Below are positions 23,766 to 32,660 of a stretch of 63,664 nt of DNA, piece after piece. The position numbers and the translations under genes are program-made. Below the pieces are notes generated by a model. The model did not search any database. It saw only the letters and a program-made list of their open reading frames with translations, and was not told where the DNA came from. Location of the stretch: positions 1 through 63,664 of the forward strand of contig JAFZSO010000021.1 of assembly GCA_017619355.1 (NCBI GenBank). Reading direction: 5' to 3'. Numbering within the stretch: the stretch's first letter is position 1; every line of letters begins with the position of its first letter. The DNA comes from Muribaculaceae bacterium (GTDB lineage: Bacteria > Bacteroidota > Bacteroidia > Bacteroidales > Muribaculaceae).

Positions 23766-25982
23766 ATGAGAATTAAAGTTTTTAAAACGGCTGTAAAAGC
23801 ATTCGTTGTGCTGTCGCTTTCAGTCATGACAGTAACGAATCGCGCATTTGCCGAACCGGCTCATCCACAACCCGTGACGGTGATGCAGCCCGACGGTTCC
23901 ACACTCACCCTGAAACTGGTGGGTGACGAGTTCTATCACTTCAACACCACAGCTGACGGCTACACGCTGTTTAAGGACAAAGGAGGTTATTATGTGTATG
24001 CCCAGCAGAAGGGCGACAACCTCGTGCCCTCGGAGGTGGTGGCTCACGATGCTGGCCAGCGCAGTACTACCGAGCAGACCTTTGTAAACGCTCTGCCCAA
24101 GTATCTCACGGCAGCACCTTCAGTCAAGATGGCACAGACGCTTCGCTCCAACCGCGATGTGCAGGCTAAGGAAGAACAATTCGATTACACCAAGTTCAAA
24201 GGTCTGGTCGTGCTCATCAACTACAACGACAAGCAGTTTGGCATGACCAACGCCAACGCCTTCTACGACGATATGCTCAACACCGAGAACTACACGGGCT
24301 TCATGTTCAATGGTCTCTTTCAGTCGTGCCCCGGCAGTGTGCGCGACTACTTCTACGACAACTCGATGGGCGCATTTAACCCGCACTTCGATGTCTATGG
24401 CCCCGTTGATGTCGACTTCAGCTGTACCGATGCACACTCTACAAGCAATGCAGATGTCATCTTCAAGGCTGCGCTCGATTCCATTGACAATGACGTGGAC
24501 TTCAGCCAGTATGACACCGATGGCGACGGCTATGTCGACATGGTGTTCTTTATCGTGGCTGGCTACTCGGCCAGCTATGGCGGCAACAACAGCGACTACC
24601 TGTGGCCTCACAAGTATTATCTGTTCGGACCTGGCTGGCAACCCTATCAGTATGATGGCGTGAATATGGGCACCTATGCCTGCTCTACCGAGATTTACGG
24701 CTGGGAAGCCTATGGCTACACAATCCCTGCTGGCATCGGCACCATCACCCACGAGTTCAGTCATGTGCTGGGTCTGCCCGACTTCTACGACACCGATTAC
24801 GGTACTGGTGGCCAAAGCAATCACCCCGACGACTGGGATGTGATGGCAGGTGGCTCACATGCCTACTACGGCCGTGTACCGGTGGGCTACTCCATCTTTG
24901 AGCGCTATGCGCTGGGCTGGGCTACTCCCACCGAAATCACAAGCATCGGCAACTACACGCTGAACAATGTGGCCACTCACAACGAGGGCTTCATTCTGCG
25001 CACCCCAGTAGAGCATGAATACTTCATTATGGAGAACCGCCAGCAGAAGGGCAAATGGGACCAGGCTTTGCCAGGTCATGGCATGCTGGTAGCCCGTGTG
25101 GACAGCACCAATCCTGATGTGTGGTGGGGTAACAGCGTTAACGATGACCCACGTCACAACTACTACGAAATTGTGCGCGCCGGTAATGGCTCTGGCGCCA
25201 GTGGCAGCGACCCATTCCCGGGCACGGCCGGCGTGACCGAGCTCACCAATGTCTCCACTCCCAGCCTCATGACATGGGGCGGCGTGTTCAATCCCTTTAA
25301 CCTTTTCAATATTCAAGAGAATGGCGACATCATCACCTTTGAGGTGAAGAGCGAAGACGAAATCACATCGGTAGTGGAGGACTTCGAGGCAATGCCCGTG
25401 AGCTCGCCTTCTGAACCTATCATGGGTAACTTCGCCAGCTGGTCGTTCACCAAGAGCACCATTGCGGCTCCCGGTGAGGGCAAATGCAACGGCGAGCATG
25501 CTGCTTCTATGGTCACCCCATCGGCCTTATCCATGAACACCATGCTCGACATCAATCTCTACACGATGAACGTCACCTTCTTTAACCCCACTTCTACAGA
25601 GGCCAAGTACAAGCTCTACTATCGCAACTCTCCCGATTCGGCTTGGGTGGACGCCAAACTCGACGATGCAATAGTTTATGCACGTTCACAGGAATCAATC
25701 AACTGGTCGGTGGGTAAATTTGGCAAAGCCATGTTCCGCATCCAGCAGATAGCAGGTCACAAGACGGCAAAGACCTATATTGACGACATCACCTTCTATT
25801 GCATTCGCGACAAGGGTGACGTGAACCTCGACAGCAAGGTGAACGTGAGCGATGTGACCTCGCTCATCAACATGATTTTGGGCATGCGGCCCATGTATGC
25901 CGGCGTGGGTGATGTGAACGGAGATGGCAAGGTGAACGTGAGCGATGTGACAGCCCTTATCAACAAGATTCTGGGCGTTTGA
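23766..25982 (+). CDS. Secreted M6-family metalloprotease with dockerin repeats (copy 3)
   Basis: 738 residues. Longer signal region (about 1-30, ending AFA), then the shared YTTxDGYTL-type module. Catalytic HEFSH lies at 329-333 (GIGTITHEFSHVLGLPDFYD), the Met-turn is VMAGGSHAYY, then the C-terminal beta-rich domain from VVEDFEAMP, and two dockerin repeats, the last reading GDVNGDGKVNVSDVTAL. Substrate-contacting loops differ from copies 1 and 2, which suggests different peptide preferences. The radical SAM and LD-carboxypeptidase genes follow closely and may be cotranscribed. Confidence 0.9.
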   Translation: MRIKVFKTAVKAFVVLSLSVMTVTNRAFAEPAHPQPVTVMQPDGSTLTLKLVGDEFYHFNTTADGYTLFKDKGGYYVYAQQKGDNLVPSEVVAHDAGQRSTTEQTFVNALPKYLTAAPSVKMAQTLRSNRDVQAKEEQFDYTKFKGLVVLINYNDKQFGMTNANAFYDDMLNTENYTGFMFNGLFQSCPGSVRDYFYDNSMGAFNPHFDVYGPVDVDFSCTDAHSTSNADVIFKAALDSIDNDVDFSQYDTDGDGYVDMVFFIVAGYSASYGGNNSDYLWPHKYYLFGPGWQPYQYDGVNMGTYACSTEIYGWEAYGYTIPAGIGTITHEFSHVLGLPDFYDTDYGTGGQSNHPDDWDVMAGGSHAYYGRVPVGYSIFERYALGWATPTEITSIGNYTLNNVATHNEGFILRTPVEHEYFIMENRQQKGKWDQALPGHGMLVARVDSTNPDVWWGNSVNDDPRHNYYEIVRAGNGSGASGSDPFPGTAGVTELTNVSTPSLMTWGGVFNPFNLFNIQENGDIITFEVKSEDEITSVVEDFEAMPVSSPSEPIMGNFASWSFTKSTIAAPGEGKCNGEHAASMVTPSALSMNTMLDINLYTMNVTFFNPTSTEAKYKLYYRNSPDSAWVDAKLDDAIVYARSQESINWSVGKFGKAMFRIQQIAGHKTAKTYIDDITFYCIRDKGDVNLDSKVNVSDVTSLINMILGMRPMYAGVGDVNGDGKVNVSDVTALINKILGV

Positions 25983-26008
25983 CAGGTAAAAAGTTAACAC
26001 TTCTGAAT

Positions 26009-26788
26009 ATGCAGACGGTTTTATTTCATAGCACCATTTTCGGTCCCATTCACAGCCGCCGACTCGGTGTGTCGCTGGGCATCAACCTCATGCCAAACGA
26101 CGGCAAGATGTGCTCCTTCGACTGCCTCTATTGCGAGGCGGGCTTCAACGCACAGGGCCCCGGCACTACCGGTGTGCCCAAGCGTGAAACGGTGAAGCGC
26201 ATGCTCAAGCACAAACTCGAGGAAATGAAGGCTGAAGGCAGCCCACTCGATGTGATTACCTTCTCGGGTAATGGCGAACCCACGCTGCACCCGCAGTTCA
26301 AGGACATCGTGCACGATGTGAAGGTGCTGCGCGACCATTATTATCCGCAGGCCAAGGTGAGCGTGTTGAGCAATGCCACCATGGCGGGCCGCCCCACCGT
26401 GGCAGCCGCGCTGAAGACGGTTGACAACAACATCCTGAAACTCGACTCTGCCATTGCCAGCACCTTCCTGCACCTGAACCGCCCCGCCTCACACAATGTG
26501 ATACCCGAGGGCATCATTGAGGATTTGCGGCAGTTTGCGCACCAGTGCATTGTACAGACGATGATGGTGCGTGGCGAATATGAGGGGGTGAAAATCGACA
26601 ATACCACCGACGCAGAGATTGAAGCCCTCATCGATGCCTACCGCATCATTCAGCCGCAGGAGGTGATGATTTACAGCCTCGACCGCAAAACACCTGCCGA
26701 GCATCTTGAGAAAGTGCCCGCCGAAGAACTGCAGCGCATAGGCGCCCGCATCGAGGCCGCAGGTTTCAAGGTGCAGGTGAATGCCTGA
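26009..26788 (+). CDS. Radical SAM protein (COG0731-type)
   Basis: About 259 residues. The [4Fe-4S]/SAM cluster motif is C-x3-C-x2-C in MCSFDCLYCEAG, with the GGE-equivalent FSGNGEPTLHP and a SAM-binding LSNAT segment. This is the Bacteroidales relative of wyosine/TYW1-like radical SAM proteins (COG0731) but without the flavodoxin domain; the substrate is unknown. A TTG at 25979 overlapping the preceding stop would add ten residues; the ATG at 26009 (MQTVLFHSTIFGP) is preferred because homologues begin there. Its end overlaps the LD-carboxypeptidase start by 8 bp. Confidence 0.82.
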   Translation: MQTVLFHSTIFGPIHSRRLGVSLGINLMPNDGKMCSFDCLYCEAGFNAQGPGTTGVPKRETVKRMLKHKLEEMKAEGSPLDVITFSGNGEPTLHPQFKDIVHDVKVLRDHYYPQAKVSVLSNATMAGRPTVAAALKTVDNNILKLDSAIASTFLHLNRPASHNVIPEGIIEDLRQFAHQCIVQTMMVRGEYEGVKIDNTTDAEIEALIDAYRIIQPQEVMIYSLDRKTPAEHLEKVPAEELQRIGARIEAAGFKVQVNA

Positions 26789-27746
26789 CATGCTTATGAA
26801 AGCCATACTTCGGCCAACACCCTTACAGCCAGGCGACACGGTATCTATCGTGTCGCCTGCCAGTACCATCGACCCTGCATTTGTCGATGGGGCGACGGCT
26901 GTGCTGCAGGGTTGGGGTTTCAAGGTGCTTGAAAGCACCCACACACGTGACAAGCACGCAGCATTGAGCGGTGCCATCACCTATAGCGGCATGGCTCAAG
27001 ACCGCCTTGCCGACCTGCGTGAGGCCTTTGAGAATCGTGAAGTGAAGGCCATCTTGTGCAGCCGTGGCGGTTATGGCACCATGCAACTGCTCACCGACCT
27101 CGACGAAGTCATAGCCCGCAATCCCAAGTGGGTGGTAGGTTTTAGCGACATCACCGCCCTGCATGCCGCCTTGCACAAGCACGGCATAGCCAGCATTCAC
27201 GGCCTTATGGCCAAGCACCTGACGGAATGTGGTGCCGACGACTCCTGCTCACAGGCACTGCGACAGCTGCTCACGGGCGGCACCATGCACTATGAGGTGG
27301 AGCCGCATCCCTACAATCGCACGGGTACTGCCACAGCGCAGCTGGTGGGCGGCAACCTTGCCATCATGCACTCGCTGCTTGCAACTCCTTACAATCTGAT
27401 CAAACCCGGTGTGATTCTCTTCGTCGAGGATATTGCCGAGGCCATTTACCGCACCCAGCGCATGCTGCTGTCGTTGCGACTGGCGGGCATCCTGCCGCAG
27501 TTGGCAGGCCTGGTGGTAGGGCAGTTCACCCGTTACCGTGATCCTTTGCTGCCCGAGCAGGAACAGGAGCAGACGCCACAATGCAGCGCCATGTATGAAA
27601 TGATAAGCGAAATGGTGGCACCCTACGACTATCCCGTGGCATTTAATTTTCCCATCGGGCATGTGAATCGCAATGTGCCCCTGGTCGAGGGCGCAGAAGT
27701 GAGTTTATCGGTCAAAGAGGAGAAAGTGACGCTCACTGAGGTGTAG
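26781..27746 (+). CDS. ldcA: LD-carboxypeptidase (S66 family)
   Basis: 321 residues. Removes the terminal D-Ala from muramoyl-tetrapeptides during peptidoglycan recycling. S66 signatures: RGGYGTMQLL, the nucleophile Ser in GFSDITALH, the Glu in LFVEDIAE and the His in FPIGHVNRNVPL, giving the Ser-Glu-His triad. No signal peptide, so it is cytoplasmic as expected. A start at 26790 (MLMKAI) is also possible. Its 3' end overlaps the convergent glycosyltransferase gene by 14 bp, an unusually tight tail-to-tail arrangement. Confidence 0.9.
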   Translation: MPDMLMKAILRPTPLQPGDTVSIVSPASTIDPAFVDGATAVLQGWGFKVLESTHTRDKHAALSGAITYSGMAQDRLADLREAFENREVKAILCSRGGYGTMQLLTDLDEVIARNPKWVVGFSDITALHAALHKHGIASIHGLMAKHLTECGADDSCSQALRQLLTGGTMHYEVEPHPYNRTGTATAQLVGGNLAIMHSLLATPYNLIKPGVILFVEDIAEAIYRTQRMLLSLRLAGILPQLAGLVVGQFTRYRDPLLPEQEQEQTPQCSAMYEMISEMVAPYDYPVAFNFPIGHVNRNVPLVEGAEVSLSVKEEKVTLTEV

Positions 27747-28968
27747 CGAGCAACTTTTCAAACAGTTCCACATATTGTGCAGCCACCTTGGCGGCGGCAA
27801 ACTTGCGCTCCACCTCGGTATGCAACTGCTGGCGAGTGATGGGGGCATCGATGGCCCATGCCATGCCCTGTGCCAGACTGGCAGAATCTTTATAATCAGC
27901 AATATAACCCGTCTTCAGGTGTTCGACGATGTCGGCCTGCCCTCCTTGTCCAAAGGTCACTGGCACACAACCACATGCCTGCCCCTCGATGAGGGTGGTG
28001 GGCAGGGTTTCGTAGCGTGAAGTGGACAACACCACATCGGCATGGGCATAGACGCTTGCCACATCGCTCACCGTGCCCAGATAAGTGAAAGGAACGGCTA
28101 TCTGCTTGAGCAGTGACGCATCTTTGATGCCTCCAAAGAGCAGCAGGTGCAGTCGCTCGGCAAGGTCGGGTCTCTCACGGCTTATGTGCTGTGTGGTGGC
28201 AAGCATCAGGTCGAAGCCCTTCACAGGGTCGTCGAGTCGGGCTGCTCCCATCACCACCACCTTTTTGTCGGGGTCAATGCCATAGTCGCTGTTTGGCAAC
28301 CGCTGAGGTGTGAATTTTTCAATGGGGAAGGCATTAGCAATCACGCTGATGTCACTGTTCTGCATCAGCGCGCTCTCGCGGCACTTGTCGGCAAGCCAGT
28401 GGCTCACCGCCACAAAGTGAATGTTGCCGTATTTCTTGTATAGTTCAGCTTTGAGTCGCTGGGTGCGGACCGAAAGGCTATCGCAACACAAAAGCGGGCA
28501 TGCGCGGCACTCTTTCTTGAACGCCTCACACTCATAGGCATGATGGCACACGCCTGTACAGTTCCACATGTCGTGCATCACCCATACCATGGGTTTGCCC
28601 TGAGCGGCAAGTTTCCCGATGCCTTCGAGCGAGAGCATTCCCTGATTGATCCATCCCAGCACAATCACATCGGCCGCCTGCACCAGCGGATGTTGCGAGA
28701 GGTCGAGTCCGTGTGTGGCTGGGTCGATCATGAACAGCGTCCTGCGACTGAAACCGTTGTACCGCGCCACCAGCAACCGTTCAAGGCCGAATTTCCACTT
28801 GTTTTTCAGACTGCTGCCCACAGCGGTCACGGCAGGGTCGGGTTGCTGCTTGTCGATGACCAGCATATTCGCCTCTACGCCAGCATCGATCAAGGCGTGC
28901 AGCAAGCGGTGCGAGGCTATGGCTGCCCCGCCTATGCTGTCGCTACGGTTGATGATGACTACTTTCAT
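27733..28968 (-). CDS. Glycosyltransferase, GT4-like
   Basis: 411 residues. Typical GT-B fold: N-terminal NRSDSIGGAAIASHRLL acceptor loop and a C-terminal donor site with VLSTSRYETLPTTLIEGQACGCVPV, the E-x7-E-like region of GT4. The middle has a Cys-rich segment (WNCTGVCHHAYEC...ECRACPLL) seen in Bacteroidetes glycan-assembly transferases, perhaps a metal site. It would move a sugar from a nucleotide donor to a surface glycan. It stands alone, not in a visible polysaccharide cluster. Convergent with ldcA. Confidence 0.87.
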   Translation of the reverse strand: MKVVIINRSDSIGGAAIASHRLLHALIDAGVEANMLVIDKQQPDPAVTAVGSSLKNKWKFGLERLLVARYNGFSRRTLFMIDPATHGLDLSQHPLVQAADVIVLGWINQGMLSLEGIGKLAAQGKPMVWVMHDMWNCTGVCHHAYECEAFKKECRACPLLCCDSLSVRTQRLKAELYKKYGNIHFVAVSHWLADKCRESALMQNSDISVIANAFPIEKFTPQRLPNSDYGIDPDKKVVVMGAARLDDPVKGFDLMLATTQHISRERPDLAERLHLLLFGGIKDASLLKQIAVPFTYLGTVSDVASVYAHADVVLSTSRYETLPTTLIEGQACGCVPVTFGQGGQADIVEHLKTGYIADYKDSASLAQGMAWAIDAPITRQQLHTEVERKFAAAKVAAQYVELFEKLLATPQ

Positions 28969-28980
28969 AATAGTTTTAAT

Positions 28981-29099
28981 TCCTGCTACGCAGGAGGTTG
29001 AGGGTTTAGTGCGAGCAAACTCGCGGTTTAGGGTTTAGAGTTATTTGGGATGAGTGGGAAGGGTGAATCATTTGGGAATATTGGGAAATCTGGGAAAAT
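28981..29099. repeat. Intergenic repeat cluster (palindromes, GGTTTAG tract, GGGAA tract)
   Basis: In order: palindrome TCCTGC-TAC-GCAGGA (28981-28995); GGTTGAG-GGTTTAG; a GCGAG-CAAA-CTCGC hairpin (29011-29024) inserted in the tract; GGTTTAG-GGTTTAG; then a section where GGGAA and TTGGGA recur (29047-29098), like 6535-6595. No gene is present. Confidence 0.65.
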
Positions 29100-29615
29100 C
29101 TACAGAATAGAAAGTTGCCGCAGCAGGTCGGTAATCTCTGCCCGCGAGAAGGTGCGGTGCTCCTTGAGTTGTTTTGCCAGCTGGGCAATGGCCTGGCCCA
29201 TGTTTCGGTCCGAGAAAATGCGCATCAGGTGCGAGAAGTAGCGATCGAAGATGGTTTCCACCTCGTCTTTCTCGAGCTGGCACATCTCCTTGCCCTCGTC
29301 GCACATGGCGGAGAGCAGGCTGTTGCGCATCTTGCGGTCAATCACGCCATGGTCCAGAATCATCTTGCGGCACATGGTGTTGGCAATGACGAGTCCCATG
29401 GAAATCTGATAGTGCGAGAAAAGTTCTTGCCAAGCCTCCTTGGCATTGAGGCGGGGATTGCCGGCAAAGTAGAATTCGGGCGTAAACTGCACGCAGTCGA
29501 GCCCGTCGGCATCGACGGTAACACTGTTGAACAGCTCAGTGGCATCAAAAATCGATAGTCCCACCGCCATGCCCGCCACGCCATAGCACTTGTCGTCGTC
29601 ACTTCTATATTTCAT
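29100..29615 (-). CDS. Conserved-type hypothetical protein
   Basis: 171 residues, no signal peptide and no transmembrane helix. Largely helical prediction, mildly acidic; Cys residues scattered rather than in a metal motif. The N-terminus (DDDKCYGVAGMAVGLSIFD) and a central helix (ISMGLVIANTMCRKMI) are the most ordered-looking parts. I do not recognise a family. Codon usage is like the core neighbours and it lies just downstream of the RNase H gene on the same strand (71 bp), so it is probably a real cytoplasmic protein. Confidence 0.7.
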   Translation of the reverse strand: MKYRSDDDKCYGVAGMAVGLSIFDATELFNSVTVDADGLDCVQFTPEFYFAGNPRLNAKEAWQELFSHYQISMGLVIANTMCRKMILDHGVIDRKMRNSLLSAMCDEGKEMCQLEKDEVETIFDRYFSHLMRIFSDRNMGQAIAQLAKQLKEHRTFSRAEITDLLRQLSIL

Positions 29616-29686
29616 AACACAAAGGTTTCATGAACTTGAACAATAGTATTTACAGGACTGAAACACAGCAAAAATAATGCCTAATG

Positions 29687-30334
29687 CTATTTTCTGCCAA
29701 AGTCGGCAGGAATCTCGCCCCATTCGTCAGTTTTCCACTTGATCACGAAGTTGGTGTAGGTGTGCGTCTGCAGCCAGCGCTCGGCACGGGCAATGAGTTC
29801 AAACACGTAGGCATTGCGCTCGGTGCGGGGCAATGTGCTGCGGCACTGCTTGTTGCGCACCCATGCCATGCCGCTGATGCTGTCGCTATAGATGGCGGTG
29901 CGGGGTTGCCCCATCTGGTTGAGCAATGCCAGGCCATGCACAATGGCAAGGAACTCGCCCACATTGTTGGTGGCATCCTCAAAAGGTCCCTGATGGAACA
30001 GCTCGGCGCCTGTGCTGATGTCAACCCCACGGTACTCCATGCGGCCCGGATTGCGGCTGCAAGCGGCATCGACGGCAATGCTGCCCGGATAGATTTCAGG
30101 GATGGCATCGTAGTTCACTTCAGTAGTAGGTGCATGGGCAATGGCACGCAGCACTTCGCGGGCCTCGTTGGTGGGGCCCTCACGATAGGCGAGGATGGCT
30201 TCCTCGCGCGTGTCGAACGACTTGTAGCGTGCACCAGGATAGCCTTTGGTACGCAACTGGCACTCGGTCCAAGTCTCGCAAATGCCAGGCTCGGTGCCGA
30301 CCCACACCACATACCATTTTTGTTTTGTTGCCAT
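29687..30334 (-). CDS. Ribonuclease H with N-terminal viroplasmin domain
   Basis: 215 residues. Residues 1-50 form a caulimovirus-type viroplasmin/hybrid-binding domain (KWYVVWVGTEPGICETW...GARYKSFDTREEA). The RNase HI domain follows: IAVDAACS supplies the first catalytic Asp, NNVGEFLAIVHGL the Glu, and IYSDSISGMAW the second Asp; the C-terminal catalytic Asp lies in KTDEWGEIPADFGR. It removes RNA from RNA-DNA hybrids. An upstream ATG would add 11 residues (MYFCHFNRKIS); the ATG at 30334 (MATKQKW) matches homologues. Divergent from aroK. Confidence 0.88.
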   Translation of the reverse strand: MATKQKWYVVWVGTEPGICETWTECQLRTKGYPGARYKSFDTREEAILAYREGPTNEAREVLRAIAHAPTTEVNYDAIPEIYPGSIAVDAACSRNPGRMEYRGVDISTGAELFHQGPFEDATNNVGEFLAIVHGLALLNQMGQPRTAIYSDSISGMAWVRNKQCRSTLPRTERNAYVFELIARAERWLQTHTYTNFVIKWKTDEWGEIPADFGRK

Positions 30335-30376
30335 GCTTATCTTTCTATTAAAGTGACAAAAATACAAAATTTTAGT

Positions 30377-30384
30377 TACTTTTG
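30377..30384 (+). promoter_or_regulatory. -7 element of aroK promoter
   Basis: TACTTTTG matches TAnnTTTG; no good -33 TTG is found at the expected place. Transcription would start near 30390, downstream of an in-frame ATG at 30382 and upstream of the ATG at 30409, which supports the latter as start. Confidence 0.5.
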
Positions 30385-30408
30385 CATCAACGAAACGAAA
30401 AAACCAAG

Positions 30409-30945
30409 ATGGGCGTTATTTTTTTAATAGGAATGGCAGGCTGCGGCAAGACCACACTGGGCCGTGCACTCGCCGACGAGATGGACATGCCGTTTATTGA
30501 CCTCGACGAGTATATCGAGGAGCGATGCGAGGCGACCATCGGCCAGATTTTTGAGCAAGCAGGTGAACAGGCTTTCCGCGAAATCGAGCGTCAGGCGCTC
30601 CAGGAAGTAGCGGCCATGGATGGCGCCATCGTGGCGTGCGGTGGCGGCACACCTTGCCAGCATGGAAACATGGAACTCATCAACCAGAACGGATTGAGTA
30701 TCTGGCTCACCACCAGCGCCCAACGCATCACCGAACGCCTGTGCCTGCCGCAGGAAAAAGCCAAACGCCCTGCCATCGCTCACATGACCGATGCCGAGGT
30801 GCTTGATTTCGTCACCCATCAACTGGCAGAGCGCCAACCCTTCTACGAGCAGGCCATGCTGCGCTTCGACTCCACCCGCCTCGAGTCGATTGAGGAAATC
30901 AACACCACCGCCCGTGCCCTCGCCACCCTCCTCGCCACCCTATAA
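30409..30945 (+). CDS. aroK: Shikimate kinase
   Basis: 178 residues. Phosphorylates shikimate at C3 in aromatic amino-acid synthesis. Walker A GMAGCGKTTLG (residues 7-17), shikimate-binding FIDLDEYIE with the Asp pair, the FREIER motif, and GGGTP in VACGGGTPCQ; the LID arginine region is QEKAKRPAIA. Normal length for AroK. Followed by the repeat array, not by another biosynthetic gene. Confidence 0.93.
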   Translation: MGVIFLIGMAGCGKTTLGRALADEMDMPFIDLDEYIEERCEATIGQIFEQAGEQAFREIERQALQEVAAMDGAIVACGGGTPCQHGNMELINQNGLSIWLTTSAQRITERLCLPQEKAKRPAIAHMTDAEVLDFVTHQLAERQPFYEQAMLRFDSTRLESIEEINTTARALATLLATL

Positions 30946-30959
30946 ATTCACTCAATTTG

Positions 30960-31290
30960 GGAAAAAGTGTATTTTTTAGCACCTCAAAACTCGGAAAAAG
31001 TGTATTTTTGGGCACCTTAAAATTCGGAAAAAGTGAGTGATTTGGGTAAAAAAATCGCAAAGTTCCCCTAGAAAAGTGTAACGATTGCCCAAAAGTTCCC
31101 CTAGAAAAGTGTAATATTTCCGCAAAAGTTCCCCTAGAAAAGTGGCAAAAACTTTTGCAAGCCCCCCAAAAAATTGGAGGATTTTATTTTTACCCTGGAT
31201 TTTGGCAAGTTTTTAAAGATTTTTACCTTGGATTTTAGCAAATTTTTGAAGATTTTTACCTTGGATTTCAACATTTTTTATAATTTTGCA
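30960..31290 (+). repeat. 33-bp-period tandem array of three successive sequence families
   Basis: Ten periods of exactly 33 bp fill the gap between aroK and the AAA ATPase gene. Units at 30960, 30993 and 31026 begin GGAAAAAGTG (family A, the third only half conserved). Units at 31059, 31092 and 31125 contain AAAGTTCCCCTAGAAAAGTG (family B). 31158-31190 is unmatched. Units at 31191, 31224 and 31257 contain TACCYTGGATTT, with TTTTTA before it (family C). A and B share GAAAA(A)GTG. All three families are in one 33-bp register, and the array ends inside the ATPase promoter. Confidence 0.85.
31261..31288 (+). promoter_or_regulatory. Promoter of the AAA_14 ATPase gene, overlapping the last repeat unit
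   Basis: TAATTTTG at 31281-31288 is the -7 element. The nearest TTG (31261-31263) is 17 nt upstream and belongs to the third family-C repeat. The leader to the ATG at 31317 is about 22 nt. Confidence 0.5.
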
Positions 31291-31316
31291 TCTGTAAATC
31301 AAGAAACGAACTAACA

Positions 31317-32660
31317 ATGACGTATTATAGCCGACATATTGACACAACATTGATTGAGTGGAAAAACTCTCCTAGACGTAAACCACTTTTGATACGGGGT
31401 GCCCGACAAGTGGGCAAATCTACAGCTGTACGCCAACTGGGTAAAACATTCCATTACTTTGTAGAGATCAATTTGGAAAAACAACGCGACTTGAGCCAGT
31501 TTTTTACTGACAATATAGATGTTAAGCGTACTTGCGAGAAGCTAAGTGGAACTCTCTCTATTCCTATTATCCCTGGAGAAACCTTACTATTCATCGATGA
31601 GATACAAGTATGTAAACCTGCACTCATGGCATTACGCTATTTCAAAGAGGACTACCCTGAATTGCATGTTATCGCTGCAGGTTCATTGCTTGAGTTCACA
31701 CTACAAGATCTCCCCTCTTTTGCAGTGGGCCGTATCCGCTCAATCTATATGTATCCTTTCTCGTTCGATGAATTTCTCCTGGCACAAGGACTTGACTTAA
31801 TGGTGGACTTCAAGAAACGAGCTACAAGCAATGAACCTTTGCCCGCAAAAGCACATGCCGACCTGGTTGACCAGCTACGATCATTTTATCTGGTCGGAGG
31901 TATGCCTTCTGCTGTAACTGAATGGGTTGAGACACATAATTATTTAGATGTAGCACATATTCATCACGATATAATAGATACCTATCAAGACGATTTTGCA
32001 AAATATAAAAAGCGGATTTCTCCAGTATTGTTACGTCAAATTCTGCGCTCTGTAGCTTTACAAGCTGGTGAGAAATTCACTTTTTCGGCTGCTGCTAAAG
32101 ATGTACGTTCCTATGTAATAAAAGAAACTCTAGAATTGTTGGTACAGGCTGGTTTGGTAATACCTGTGACACACTCAGATGGAACAGGTGTTCCACTTGG
32201 TGCCGAACAGAACAACAGTTTCATAAAGTACCTCTTTTTTGACCTTGGTGTAATGCAAACCATGCTTAATATCCCTGCATCTGACATTTTACTTGCATCA
32301 GAGGTGGATTTAGTTAATAAAGGTGCTATTTCCGAAATGTTTGCTGGGCTCGAGATGGTCAAGTATCAAGACTGTTACATTAAAGCGGAGATGTATTACT
32401 GGCAAAATATGACTCGCAATAGTAGTGCCGAGGTTGACTACCTAATAGTTAGGGAAGGCAAAGTGTTGCCAGTGGAAGTTAAAGCCAGCACACAAGGAAG
32501 CATGCCAAGTTTGTGGATGTTTATGCGTAAACGGCATTTGCATAAAGCCATCAGAACTTCGCTCGAAAACTTCGGACAGTTTGACTATTGCGACCACGAA
32601 GAGCCAACCGAAATCCGACATGTTGATGTTGTTCCGCTCTATGCACTGAGTAATTTTTAA
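31317..32660 (+). CDS. AAA_14/DUF4143 ATPase
   Basis: 447 residues. N-terminal AAA_14 ATPase: Walker A GARQVGKST (28-36), Walker B LLFIDEIQ (about 92-99), sensor-like AAGSLLEF. A C-terminal DUF4143 domain begins near 200 and includes a late VDYLIVREGKVLPVEVKAS segment that resembles a PD-(D/E)XK nuclease strand pair (D...E-x-K). Such proteins are abundant, variable and often horizontally acquired in Bacteroidales; function is unknown, with defence or toxin-like roles suggested by association only. Composition is A+T-richer than aroK and the LRR gene, and it stands alone, preceded by the 33-bp repeat array. Confidence 0.85.
   Translation: MTYYSRHIDTTLIEWKNSPRRKPLLIRGARQVGKSTAVRQLGKTFHYFVEINLEKQRDLSQFFTDNIDVKRTCEKLSGTLSIPIIPGETLLFIDEIQVCKPALMALRYFKEDYPELHVIAAGSLLEFTLQDLPSFAVGRIRSIYMYPFSFDEFLLAQGLDLMVDFKKRATSNEPLPAKAHADLVDQLRSFYLVGGMPSAVTEWVETHNYLDVAHIHHDIIDTYQDDFAKYKKRISPVLLRQILRSVALQAGEKFTFSAAAKDVRSYVIKETLELLVQAGLVIPVTHSDGTGVPLGAEQNNSFIKYLFFDLGVMQTMLNIPASDILLASEVDLVNKGAISEMFAGLEMVKYQDCYIKAEMYYWQNMTRNSSAEVDYLIVREGKVLPVEVKASTQGSMPSLWMFMRKRHLHKAIRTSLENFGQFDYCDHEEPTEIRHVDVVPLYALSNF

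Noticed and set aside
30960-31290. 33-bp array as a CRISPR array
   Set aside because: Units are contiguous, change in sequence along the array and have no constant repeat alternating with unique spacers; no cas genes.
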